Positions 17,280 to 24,961 of a stretch of DNA of 34,747 bases are shown here, one piece after another. The stretch comes from Sphingobacteriales bacterium (GTDB lineage Bacteria > Bacteroidota > Bacteroidia > Chitinophagales > Chitinophagaceae). The translations under genes and the position numbers were made by a program. The first letter of the stretch is position 1, and each line of letters starts with the position of its first letter. The notes under the pieces are model-generated. The model was not told the DNA's origin and did no database searches. It saw only the letters and a program-made list of their open reading frames with translations. The stretch is from positions 1 to 34,747 of the forward strand of contig JAPLEF010000125.1 in NCBI GenBank assembly GCA_026391525.1. The letters are read 5' to 3'.

Positions 17280-18185
17280 ATGTCGAAACCCACCTTATTA
17301 ATACTTGCCGCCGGGATGGCCAGCAGGTATGGAAGCATGAAACAAACAGAAGGCTTTGGCCCTGCAGGTGAAACCATCATGGATTATTCCATTTACGATG
17401 CCATGAAAGCCGGTTTTGGCAAAGTGGTTTTTATCATCCGAAAAGATTTTGCTGAAAACTTCAAAGCGGTTTTTGGTGCGAAGTTGCAAGGCAAAATGGA
17501 AGTGGATTATGTATATCAGGAAATGGACCGTTATGTAAACGCTGATGACATTCCGGCTGAGCGAACAAAGCCGTGGGGTACCGGGCATGCGGTGTTATGC
17601 GCTGCCGAACAAGTGAAAGAACCTTTTGCCGTGATCAATGCCGATGATTATTATGGTACAGATGCTTTTAACAAAGCTGCAGATTTCTTAAATGATAGTT
17701 GTAATAAAAATACTTATGCCATCATCGGTTACCAACTCGATAAAACATTAAGCGAGCATGGCACTGTAAGCAGGGGAGTTTGTGAAGTGGATAGTTGGCA
17801 TAACCTGGTTTCTATCAACGAACGTACCAAGATTTATCGTGATGGAGAGAAAGTGGTTTATGAAGATGAGAAAGGTTTGCATGAAGTATCCGGAAATTCA
17901 AGTGTTTCTATGAACTTCTGGTGTTTTCATCCGGAACTTTTTAGCAGAACAAAAACCCTTTTCGAAGCTTTTATTCCTGCAAATAAGGCGAATCTAAAAT
18001 CAGAATTTTTCATTCCCATCATTGCGGATGATTTCATACGTGTGGAGGGAAATCAGATCAAAGTTATCCCAACTACTTCTCAATGGTTCGGAGTAACATA
18101 TAAGGAAGATGCGCCCGGAGTGAAAGCGAATATCGATCAACTTATTGCTGATAAGATATACCCAACATCGCTTTGGAGTAGTTAA
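17280..18185 (+). CDS. Sugar-phosphate/NDP-sugar nucleotidyltransferase family protein
   Basis: 301 residues with the nucleotidyltransferase signature at the N-terminus: LLILAAGMASRYGSMKQTEG (6-25), an LxAAGxxxRxGxxKQ pattern, then GPAGETIMDYSIYDA. WGTGHAVLCA and VINADDYYG (metal-binding Asp residues) complete the catalytic core. It should transfer NMP from an NTP to a sugar phosphate or similar acceptor. The acceptor is not evident, and no other cell-envelope sugar gene adjoins it. The beta-rich C-terminal third shows no hexapeptide acyltransferase repeat. It has its own strong promoter and is convergent with the protease gene (52 bp gap). Confidence 0.87.
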   Translation: MSKPTLLILAAGMASRYGSMKQTEGFGPAGETIMDYSIYDAMKAGFGKVVFIIRKDFAENFKAVFGAKLQGKMEVDYVYQEMDRYVNADDIPAERTKPWGTGHAVLCAAEQVKEPFAVINADDYYGTDAFNKAADFLNDSCNKNTYAIIGYQLDKTLSEHGTVSRGVCEVDSWHNLVSINERTKIYRDGEKVVYEDEKGLHEVSGNSSVSMNFWCFHPELFSRTKTLFEAFIPANKANLKSEFFIPIIADDFIRVEGNQIKVIPTTSQWFGVTYKEDAPGVKANIDQLIADKIYPTSLWSS

Positions 18186-18237
18186 TTCAAAATTGGGAAA
18201 CAGGTTGATGAAGAAACTGCACCATCATTTGATAAGA

Positions 18238-19362
18238 TCAATTCCCCTTGATCATAAACACATAATCCTGAAGTTTCTTGATTTGAGATACCCTGTCATT
18301 ACCCTTTAATGTAGGTTTTGAATTCACCTTGATAAGATTGTTTCCCGGTTGTTTTTTCACTTCTTCAATGGCGCGGAAAATATGTGATGTTTTGATAGCG
18401 AAAACCACACCCTGCGCATTAGACTCTTTGCTGGAAATGACGCCTACCAGTTCACCCTGTTTATTGATCACCGGAGAGCCGCTGTTACCTTCATTGGCTG
18501 ATGTGTTGAGCTGGCAGTAGATCGTGTCCATCTCATAGCCGTTTTGGGCACTGATATATCCCTCACCATAAACGATTTCTTCTTTAGGAAATCCTAACAT
18601 GAAAACCTGTTCGCCAAGGTCGGCATTCGATTTTTTGATGCTAAAGGGAAGTGGGGGTAATTTTTTAAAATCGGCATCGATCACTTTCAGGATGGCCAGA
18701 TCGTTTTGGGTATTGACATAAACCGATTGGGTTAGAAACTGTTCCCCTTTGTTGTTTTCAATGATGAGTTTGTTGCGGGCTTCCTTAAGCACGTGAGCAT
18801 TGGTTACGATATAATTGTTAGTAGCATCAATTAAAAAGCCTGTTGCCTGGAATTTACTTTCCACTCTTTGTTTTACAGCAGCGGCATCCGTTTCGATAGT
18901 GGCAGTTTTGATCTGTCCGATTTGTTTTTCGAGTTTACGGTATTTGGCATCCTGTTCATTGATTTGTTTTACCAATGGCTGGATATTGCTTTCTTTATCT
19001 CTGTTCAACGAAGAAATGATGGAGGCACTCAGGATAGAAACCAAACCTGCAATGGAGGCGGCAACAGCAACCGTTCTTTTATAGCGGTTCCAGAAGTAAA
19101 CCAGTTTTGCTTTGCCTTCTATTTTCGATTTGCTGATCAGGCCTTCATCTGAAAGCTTAGCGGCTGTTTCATGCAATTGATGCCTGAATTTCTTGCCTTC
19201 ACTAAATTTTTCAAGCTCGTTCAGGAAAAAAATATGTTCCACAACAGCTTGATCGAGTTCAGGATTGTTTTTCCTGATTTCTTCAAAATAGGTCATTTCT
19301 TCCGGGCTCATTTCGCCTTTAATGTACCTTTCAGCTGCATCAATCAATAAAGTATCTTCCAT
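18238..19362 (-). CDS. Membrane-anchored trypsin-like serine protease with anti-sigma-like N-terminal domain
   Basis: 374 residues in three parts. Residues 1-75 are a helical cytoplasmic domain (AAERYIKGEMSPEEMTYFEE, NNPELDQAVVEHIFF) of the kind found at the N-terminus of Bacteroidota anti-sigma factors. Residues 97-118 form a single membrane span, followed by a coiled coil (about 124-152). Residues 165-335 are a trypsin-like (S1C/HtrA-type) protease domain with a full triad: His190 (TNAH), Asp221 (QNDLAIL) and Ser294 (EGNSGSP). There is no PDZ domain. The start overlaps the stop of the ECF sigma gene (TGATG), a translational coupling typical of sigma/anti-sigma pairs. The inferred role is a sensor that binds sigma inside and carries a protease outside; this is not proven. 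Confidence 0.85.
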   Translation of the reverse strand: MEDTLLIDAAERYIKGEMSPEEMTYFEEIRKNNPELDQAVVEHIFFLNELEKFSEGKKFRHQLHETAAKLSDEGLISKSKIEGKAKLVYFWNRYKRTVAVAASIAGLVSILSASIISSLNRDKESNIQPLVKQINEQDAKYRKLEKQIGQIKTATIETDAAAVKQRVESKFQATGFLIDATNNYIVTNAHVLKEARNKLIIENNKGEQFLTQSVYVNTQNDLAILKVIDADFKKLPPLPFSIKKSNADLGEQVFMLGFPKEEIVYGEGYISAQNGYEMDTIYCQLNTSANEGNSGSPVINKQGELVGVISSKESNAQGVVFAIKTSHIFRAIEEVKKQPGNNLIKVNSKPTLKGNDRVSQIKKLQDYVFMIKGN

Positions 19363-19940
19363 CAGGGTGTATTTTTATATTGGGCAAAAAACAATTTTTT
19401 TAACCGCACAAGGCATTTATATTTCTGCGTTTTTGCATTGTCGGCATTGGTATAGCTGAATTCCTCGGCAATTTGCTGCATGTGTTTCTTTTGCAGATAA
19501 TAGGCTTCCAGCAGACTCTTACAAGGCTCACCTATTTTTTGCAAGGCATTTTCCATGATGTTGAATTCCTGTTGCCTTTTTTCATGAACTTCCATATCCT
19601 CTTCAACTGGCGCAATTTGTTCTAAATCATCGGTTTGCCGGCCGAATCGCTGCTGTTGATTAAGTTTCTTGAGCCATAACCTCCTGCAAACCGAGTAGAG
19701 ATAAGTTTTCAACTGGCAATTGAGCTCAAAATCCTTGCTTTTCGACTTTTCAAACAACACAATCATGCCTTCCTGAAAAACATCGGCAGCATCATCAGGA
19801 TTTCCATTATTGATCATGATCATATGTAAAATCATATGATAATGATCACGGTAAATCTTTTCAATGGCATCTTTTTCGTTTCGGGCAAGCCCTTCCAATA
19901 AAGCAATGTCGGATGCTGATCTGTTCACTTGTGCATGCAT
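19362..19940 (-). CDS. ECF-type RNA polymerase sigma factor
   Basis: 192 residues. Region 2 spans about 23-95 (DAADVFQEGMIVLFEKSKSK, then LKTYLYSVCRRLWLKKL), which contacts core polymerase and the -10 element. Region 4 spans about 125-185 (CKSLLEAYYLQKKHMQQIAE, then AKTQKYKCLVRLKKL), which binds the -35 element. There is no region 1.1 or 3, as in ECF sigmas. The helix-turn-helix insert FSYTNADNAKTQKYKC is typical of the Bacteroidota branch. The protease/anti-sigma-like gene follows with a 1-base TGATG overlap. It is divergent from the small lipoprotein gene across 124 bp that contain an inverted repeat. The target promoter is not known. Confidence 0.9.
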   Translation of the reverse strand: MHAQVNRSASDIALLEGLARNEKDAIEKIYRDHYHMILHMIMINNGNPDDAADVFQEGMIVLFEKSKSKDFELNCQLKTYLYSVCRRLWLKKLNQQQRFGRQTDDLEQIAPVEEDMEVHEKRQQEFNIMENALQKIGEPCKSLLEAYYLQKKHMQQIAEEFSYTNADNAKTQKYKCLVRLKKLFFAQYKNTP

Positions 19941-19961
19941 TAATACTTTAATAAGGTATAA

Positions 19962-20004
19962 GTAACCCTTTCAGGGAAAAAAAATATTTTTCAATCCGGG
20001 TTAC
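19962..20004. promoter_or_regulatory. Inverted repeat in the sigma/lipoprotein divergent gap
   Basis: GTAACCC (19962-19968) and GGGTTAC (19998-20004) form a perfect 7-bp inverted repeat with a 29-bp A/T-rich spacer. Each half carries an AAC core facing one of the two divergent genes, as ECF -35 elements often do. It may be a pair of divergent ECF-dependent -35 boxes or an operator; this is inference. Confidence 0.4.
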
Positions 20005-20064
20005 CTTTATTCAATTCATGTATTAATCTTCAAATTATAATTTTAAATCAAACAAAAAACAACA

Positions 20065-20259
20065 ATGAAAAAGTTTTTAGCAATTGCTTTAATCGCTGCC
20101 TCTTTTACCGCTTGTAACGAAGGCGAAAAGAAAGTTGAAGAAACCACCACCACAACTACCACAGTTCCAGTTGTTGCTGATACAACAATGAAAACAGTTG
20201 TAGATTCGGTTAAAACAACTACCACTACCATTACTGATTCAGTTAAAGCTGCTCATTAA
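20065..20259 (+). CDS. Small Thr-rich lipoprotein
   Basis: 64 residues. The signal peptide ends in a lipobox, SFTAC, with lipidated Cys17 (MKKFLAIALIAASFTAC). The mature part begins NEGEKKVEE, an acidic stretch like Bacteroidota surface lipoprotein export signals. It then consists mostly of Thr/Val/Lys runs (TTTTTTTVPVV, VKTTTTT) with the DSVK motif twice. It is probably an intrinsically disordered envelope lipoprotein; no enzymatic domain is possible at this size. It is divergent from the ECF sigma gene and closed by its own strong terminator. It could be a target of that sigma factor. Function unknown. Confidence 0.75.
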   Translation: MKKFLAIALIAASFTACNEGEKKVEETTTTTTTVPVVADTTMKTVVDSVKTTTTTITDSVKAAH

Positions 20260-20322
20260 TAGTGTGGTGAAAGACATTTGCCGGTCTTTTACGTAAAATT
20301 TTAACAGGCAATCAATCGTATC

Positions 20323-20354
20323 AGCCATTCCGGTTCTCCGGAGTGGCTTTTTTT
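20323..20354 (+). terminator. Strong intrinsic terminator after the lipoprotein gene
   Basis: AGCCATTCCGG pairs with CCGGAGTGGCT over 11 bp (one G-T) around a TTCT loop, followed by a run of seven T. A second, weaker hairpin AAAGAC/GTCTTT lies upstream at 20270-20289. Confidence 0.92.
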
Positions 20355-20437
20355 ATGATATTAAAGGTTCCTTTCATCAATACTCTTTTGAAATATTTTA
20401 CTAATTGATGAACAGGCGGGAATGGGTGAAATAGGAC

Positions 20438-20445
20438 TAATTTTG
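20438..20445 (+). promoter_or_regulatory. Promoter -7 element of the chorismate cluster
   Basis: TAATTTTG is an exact TAnnTTTG match 20 bp before the ATG of the DAHP synthase-chorismate mutase gene. It would drive the four-gene cluster. No clear -33 box was seen. Confidence 0.6.
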
Positions 20446-20465
20446 CAGGGAATCAAACCTTTATC

Positions 20466-21530
20466 ATGGTGAGTTCAATTGACGAGGTATGGAAAAAAAG
20501 GCCACTGATCATTTCAGGGCCATGCAGTGCTGAAACAGAAGAGCAGGTAACTGAAACGGCGATAAGCCTGGCTGCAACCGGAAAAGTTGATATCCTAAGG
20601 GCTGGTATTTGGAAACCCCGAACCAAGCCAGGAATGTTTGAAGGGGTTGGCACTCAGGGACTGGGCTGGTTGAAAGCTGCGGGAAAAAAAACGGGGTTAC
20701 CCGTTACCGTTGAAGTTGCCACCTCAAAGCATGTTGAAGAAGCTTTGCGTTTTGAAATTGATTTATTCTGGATCGGTGCCCGAACAACAGCCAATCCATT
20801 CAGTATCCAGGAACTGGCGGATGCTTTATCTGGAATACAGGTTCCCGTACTTATTAAAAATCCGATCAATCCAGATTTGGAACTTTGGTGTGGTGCCATA
20901 GAAAGAATTCTAAAAGCCGGCATCGAAAAGGTGGGCATGATACACCGTGGATTTTCTTCTTACGGAAACACTCTTTACAGAAATGCCCCGATGTGGCAAC
21001 TGCCCATTGAAATGAAAAGAAGATTTCCCGGAATGCTGATGATTTGCGATCCCTCTCATATCTGCGGTAACCGGAGCCTGCTTCTTGATGTTGCCCAGAA
21101 AAGTATCGACTTGGATTTTGATGGGATTATGCTCGAAAGCCATCGCAACCCCGATCAGGCATGGAGCGACGCTGCACAGCAGGTAACTCCTGAAAAATTC
21201 AGTGAAATGATGGATAAGCTGGTATGGCGTTCTGTACATAGCGAATCAGCACCCAGAACCTTGCTGACGCAACTGAGAACTCAAATTGATTTGATAGATG
21301 ACGATTTATTGTCCTTATTGAGCCAGCGAATGAAACTTGCCGACCAGATCGGGCATTATAAAAAAGAACACAACATGACTATTTTGCAAGCTGAAAGGTG
21401 GAACGGCATCCTCGAGCGCGCAATGGCAAAAGCTGATGAACTTGGCATAAGCAGTGAATTCATCATACGTTATCTGAATGCGGTTCATATGGAAAGCATC
21501 CAACATCAATACGCTGTAATGAACGGTTGA
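20466..21530 (+). CDS. Bifunctional 3-deoxy-7-phosphoheptulonate synthase / chorismate mutase type II
   Basis: Fusion of the first enzyme of the shikimate pathway with the enzyme that turns chorismate into prephenate. Residues 1-260 are a type I-beta DAHP synthase (KDO8P-like TIM barrel): LIISGPCSAETEEQV (14-28), LRAGIWKPRTKPG, WIGARTT, VLIKNP, and DPSHICGNR, a metal-site histidine. Residues about 265-354 are an all-helical AroQ chorismate mutase: LRTQIDLIDDDLLSLLSQRM then ADQIGHYKKEH. In this fusion the mutase domain often confers feedback control by prephenate-derived products. It heads the aroB-aroA-aroC cluster and starts from a promoter 20 bp upstream. aroB begins 11 bp after its stop. 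Confidence 0.95.
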   Translation: MVSSIDEVWKKRPLIISGPCSAETEEQVTETAISLAATGKVDILRAGIWKPRTKPGMFEGVGTQGLGWLKAAGKKTGLPVTVEVATSKHVEEALRFEIDLFWIGARTTANPFSIQELADALSGIQVPVLIKNPINPDLELWCGAIERILKAGIEKVGMIHRGFSSYGNTLYRNAPMWQLPIEMKRRFPGMLMICDPSHICGNRSLLLDVAQKSIDLDFDGIMLESHRNPDQAWSDAAQQVTPEKFSEMMDKLVWRSVHSESAPRTLLTQLRTQIDLIDDDLLSLLSQRMKLADQIGHYKKEHNMTILQAERWNGILERAMAKADELGISSEFIIRYLNAVHMESIQHQYAVMNG

Positions 21531-21541
21531 TAAAATAATTT

Positions 21542-22576
21542 ATGGAAAAAGCAATACCATTTCAATATCAGTTTTCATCAGTTGAATGTTATTTCCAAAG
21601 CAGTTTAGCGTCATTAGATGAATTGGCAGGAAATGCTAAGGTCATAATTCTTACAGATGAAAATCTATATCGTATATACAAGGAAGATATTCAGGCTTAT
21701 CCCATCATAACCATCTCCCCCGGGGAAGAAACGAAGCAACAGCCTACCGCAGATCAAGTCATTAGTGAGCTGCTTAAAATTGGAGCCAACCGTGATGATT
21801 TACTCGTAGGTTTTGGAGGAGGAGTGGTTACCGACCTTGCCGGTTATGTGGCCAGTATTTACAAAAGAGGTATGCGGTTGGGTTTGATTCCAACTTCATT
21901 ACTGGCAATGGTGGATGCTGCTATCGGTGGCAAGAATGGCGTCAACCACGGTTTGTATAAAAATATGGCAGGCACAATTAATCAGCCATCGTTTATCATA
22001 TTCAACATTGATTATTTAAAAAGCCTTCCACATGAGGAATGGGTAAACGGTTTTGCTGAAATCATCAAGCATGCCTGTATCGGTGATGAAGCCATGTTTC
22101 AACTTTTAGAGGAGCATGAGATTGCTTATTGGAAATCGCATCCGGATCATTTAGCTGCATTGATAGAACGAAATGCCCGATTTAAATTAGAAGTTACTGT
22201 TGCAGATGAAAAAGAAAGAGGTATCCGTAAATGGTTGAATTTCGGACATACCATCGGGCATTCCATTGAAAACAGGTACAGCCTTCCGCATGGCAAAGCC
22301 ATCAGTATTGGAATGATGGCTGCTGCTAAACTTTCAGTTGCACTGGAAGGGCTCGATAGTCAATTTCCGGATAGGCTGAAAAAACTACTGCTTACTTATG
22401 AACTTCCTGTTCATTTTGCTGCAGATCACAACAGCCTGATTGAGCTTATGGCTGCAGATAAGAAAATGACTTCAAAAGGCATCGATTTTGTTTTATTGAA
22501 AGCACCAGGAAACCCAACGATAAGAAATATTTCATTGAAAGAGTTAACTGAATTCCTTAAAATATATTTTCAATGA
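21542..22576 (+). CDS. aroB: 3-dehydroquinate synthase
   Basis: Second shikimate step: converts DAHP to 3-dehydroquinate using NAD+ and a divalent metal. 344 residues, close to the family size. The NAD-binding segment is GFGGGVVTDLAGYVASIYKR; substrate and cofactor residues lie in LIPTSLLAMVDAAIGGKNGV and NHGLYKNMAGTINQP. Metal ligands are in GFAEIIKHACIGDE, NFGHTIGHSIE and LPHGKAISIGM. Its last bases overlap aroA by 4 (ATGA), which indicates translational coupling. Confidence 0.97.
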   Translation: MEKAIPFQYQFSSVECYFQSSLASLDELAGNAKVIILTDENLYRIYKEDIQAYPIITISPGEETKQQPTADQVISELLKIGANRDDLLVGFGGGVVTDLAGYVASIYKRGMRLGLIPTSLLAMVDAAIGGKNGVNHGLYKNMAGTINQPSFIIFNIDYLKSLPHEEWVNGFAEIIKHACIGDEAMFQLLEEHEIAYWKSHPDHLAALIERNARFKLEVTVADEKERGIRKWLNFGHTIGHSIENRYSLPHGKAISIGMMAAAKLSVALEGLDSQFPDRLKKLLLTYELPVHFAADHNSLIELMAADKKMTSKGIDFVLLKAPGNPTIRNISLKELTEFLKIYFQ

Positions 22577-23847
22577 TAGCAAGGATAAGTCCTTCAGTTT
22601 TAAATGGCTCCTGCATGGCTCCGCCCAGTAAAAGCATCATGCAAAGGGTTTGTGCACTGGCATTGCTTAATGAAGGAATAATCTGTATTCATTCTCCCGG
22701 AAACAGCGACGACGATAAGGTTGCCATCGGGATAATAAGTCAGCTCGGCGCAACTGTTGATGCAGACAATGGCTCTTTAATCATTACCAGCAATGGTTTC
22801 CCAGGGCCGAAAGGAGATTTGGATTGCGGGGAAAGTGGTTTGTCGCTCCGGATGTTTGCAGCTTTAGCCGCATTATGCAATGAAAGCATAACACTAAAGG
22901 GTAGGGGCAGCTTGTGCAAAAGGCCACAGCACTTTATCGATCAGGTTTTCCCAAAGCTTGGTGTTGAGGTGAAGTCTGCCGGAGGCTTCCTTCCAATTGG
23001 CATTAAAGGGCCATTGGTTCCGGCATCCCTGGTGTTTGATGCTTCACAAAGTTCACAGTACCTCACCGGTTTATTATTTGCCATAGCTCGTGTAACTCAA
23101 CAGCCAATCACCCTTACGGTAAATAATTTACAGAGCAAACCTTACATTGCGCTCAGTTTATCGTGGATGAAAAGATTCGGTTATCTGGTTACTACAAAAG
23201 ATTTCAATCAATTTATTATCGAACCTATACCATCTCCGAAAAGGAACATGGAGGTAACCATCGATGGCGATTGGAGTGGAGCAGCTTTCTTGCTCGTGGC
23301 TGCTGCTATTACTGGAGAGGTAACTGTTAATGGTTTATTGGAAGACAGCCTGCAGGCAGATCGTGCAATCATCAATGTATTAAAAGATGCCGGTGCAGAA
23401 GTGATCCAAACCCAAAATACGGTTAACGTTTTTTGCAATAGCAAACTGAAAGCTTTTGAATTCGATGCTCATGATTGCCCGGATCTTTTTCCACCCTTAG
23501 TGGCACTTGCGTTGGGTTGTGATGGGGTGTCAACCATTAATGGGGCTTCGCGGTTGATAGATAAAGAATCAAACCGTGCAATCAGTCTGCAGGAAGTTTT
23601 TCAGCAATTGGGTGTTACTATCAGGATAGAAGAAGATAGCATGTTTATTTCAGGGCCTGTAAAGGTTATGGAAGGAAGCGTAAGTTCGCATGGAGATCAC
23701 CGTATAGCCATGGCTGTTGCAATTGCTGCCTTGAATGGATTGGGAACAGTGGAGATTTCCGGCGCAGAAGCGGTAAACAAATCTTTCCCCGATTTTTTTT
23801 CTACCCTTTCATCATTAGGCGCTTCATTATCTTTATACGCTGAATAG
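22573..23847 (+). CDS. aroA: 3-phosphoshikimate 1-carboxyvinyltransferase (EPSP synthase)
   Basis: Sixth shikimate step: joins phosphoenolpyruvate to shikimate-3-phosphate. 424 residues in two inverse alpha/beta domains. Motifs: APPSKSIMQR (16-25, shikimate/PEP lysine), CGESGLSLRMFAAL, SQSSQYLTGLLFA, DGDWSGAAFLL, DCPDLFPPLVALAL (catalytic Asp), IDKESNRAISLQEV and SHGDHRIAMAVAIAA near the end. All active-site segments are present. The first substrate loop has PSKSIMQR rather than the PGSKSxxNR of E. coli AroA. Starts within the aroB stop (ATGA). Confidence 0.95.
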   Translation: MIARISPSVLNGSCMAPPSKSIMQRVCALALLNEGIICIHSPGNSDDDKVAIGIISQLGATVDADNGSLIITSNGFPGPKGDLDCGESGLSLRMFAALAALCNESITLKGRGSLCKRPQHFIDQVFPKLGVEVKSAGGFLPIGIKGPLVPASLVFDASQSSQYLTGLLFAIARVTQQPITLTVNNLQSKPYIALSLSWMKRFGYLVTTKDFNQFIIEPIPSPKRNMEVTIDGDWSGAAFLLVAAAITGEVTVNGLLEDSLQADRAIINVLKDAGAEVIQTQNTVNVFCNSKLKAFEFDAHDCPDLFPPLVALALGCDGVSTINGASRLIDKESNRAISLQEVFQQLGVTIRIEEDSMFISGPVKVMEGSVSSHGDHRIAMAVAIAALNGLGTVEISGAEAVNKSFPDFFSTLSSLGASLSLYAE

Positions 23848-23880
23848 GCATTAAAAAATTTATCAGCTTAATCTTTTTGT

Positions 23881-24888
23881 ATGAATAGTTTTGGAAGGAT
23901 TTTCAGAGTTAGCATCTTTGGCGAATCTCATGGCGCTGTTGTTGGTGTGGTACTGGATGGTTGCATTCCGGGCATCGCCATTTCGGAAGCAGATTTCATG
24001 CTTGATTTAGACAGAAGAAGAGGAGGTACAAGAGAAGGCACTACTCCCAGAATGGAAGCCGATCAGCCCGAAATATTATCAGGTGTTTTTAAAGGCACTA
24101 CAACTGGTGCGCCATTGATGATTCAATTCCGCAATACATCCGTACGAAGTGAAGATTACGATTCACAACGTGCCATACCAAGGCCTGGCCATGCAGATTT
24201 TGTTGCCGGCAAAAAATTCGGGGGTTTTGAAGATTACCGGGGTGGCGGGCATTTCAGCGGTAGACTAACGGTTTGCCTGGTTGCGGCAGGAGTGGTGGCA
24301 AAGAAAATATTACAAGCCCTTGCTCCTGAAGGTAGTACCCCTATTTCATCCGAAGCTGTTATCAAAACGATTGGTGGAGAATCAAATCCCGAAAAAGGAA
24401 TCGCTGAAGCGGTTAAAGCTCAGGATAGTGTTGGTGGAATTATAGAATGTACTACGCATCATGTACCCTTAGGATTAGGAGAACCATTTTTCGATTCTGC
24501 AGAATCACTGATCAGTCATGCCGTATTTTCAATTCCAGCTATAAGAGGCATTGAATTCGGTACCGGATTTGCCGCAGCTTCTATGAAAGGCTCGCTTCAT
24601 AATGATGCATTGATGGATGAAACCGGACAAACTTCGTCTAACCATTCAGGTGGCATTGTAGGCGGATTGACCAATGGAAACCCACTTGTATTCCGTGTTG
24701 CCGTAAAGCCTACTTCATCCACACCGCAGACACAGGAAAGTTACAATATGGAAACGGGTAATGTAGAATCCTTTAAAGTTAAAGGACGTCACGATCTTTG
24801 CATTGCTTTACGGGTTCCGGTTGTGTTAGAAGCTGTCACTTCAGCCGTATTGGTAGATTTGCTTTTACTTCAACACAACAAAGGGTGA
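23881..24888 (+). CDS. aroC: Chorismate synthase
   Basis: Last shikimate step: eliminates phosphate from EPSP to give chorismate, needing reduced FMN. 335 residues, slightly shorter than the usual 350-360. Signatures: FGESHGAVVGVVLDGCIPGI (13-32), RRRGGTREGTTPRMEADQPE, SGVFKGTTTGAP, RPGHADF, EDYRGGGHFSGRLT, SNHSGGIVGGLTNG and GRHDLCIALRVPVV. The conserved histidines of the active site (GESHG, RHD) are present. 33 bp separate it from aroA, and it is closed by a hairpin that serves both converging genes. Confidence 0.96.
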   Translation: MNSFGRIFRVSIFGESHGAVVGVVLDGCIPGIAISEADFMLDLDRRRGGTREGTTPRMEADQPEILSGVFKGTTTGAPLMIQFRNTSVRSEDYDSQRAIPRPGHADFVAGKKFGGFEDYRGGGHFSGRLTVCLVAAGVVAKKILQALAPEGSTPISSEAVIKTIGGESNPEKGIAEAVKAQDSVGGIIECTTHHVPLGLGEPFFDSAESLISHAVFSIPAIRGIEFGTGFAAASMKGSLHNDALMDETGQTSSNHSGGIVGGLTNGNPLVFRVAVKPTSSTPQTQESYNMETGNVESFKVKGRHDLCIALRVPVVLEAVTSAVLVDLLLLQHNKG

Positions 24889-24907
24889 TGAATACGGCAG
24901 ACAAAAC

Positions 24908-24938
24908 AAAACCCGCAAGTTTATAGCTTACGGGCTTT
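24908..24938. terminator. Bidirectional terminator between aroC and the T9SS type B gene
   Basis: CCCGCAAG (24912-24919) pairs with CTTACGGG (24927-24934) with one C-A mismatch around a 7-nt loop. The minus-strand side is followed by a T-rich tract (TTTTGTTTTG), the plus side only by CTTTC, so it should work best for the minus-strand gene. Confidence 0.7.
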
Positions 24939-24961
24939 CAAGTTCAATTATGGTGAGAAAA

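Noticed and set aside
18236-18253. GATCAA-TTCCCC-TTGATC hairpin as a terminator
   Set aside because: Only 6 bp, low GC, overlaps the protease stop codon and has no T run.
20043-20231. Val-rich minus-strand frame
   Set aside because: Antisense of the Thr runs (ACC/ACT codons) in the lipoprotein gene, which has a proper signal peptide and terminator on the other strand.
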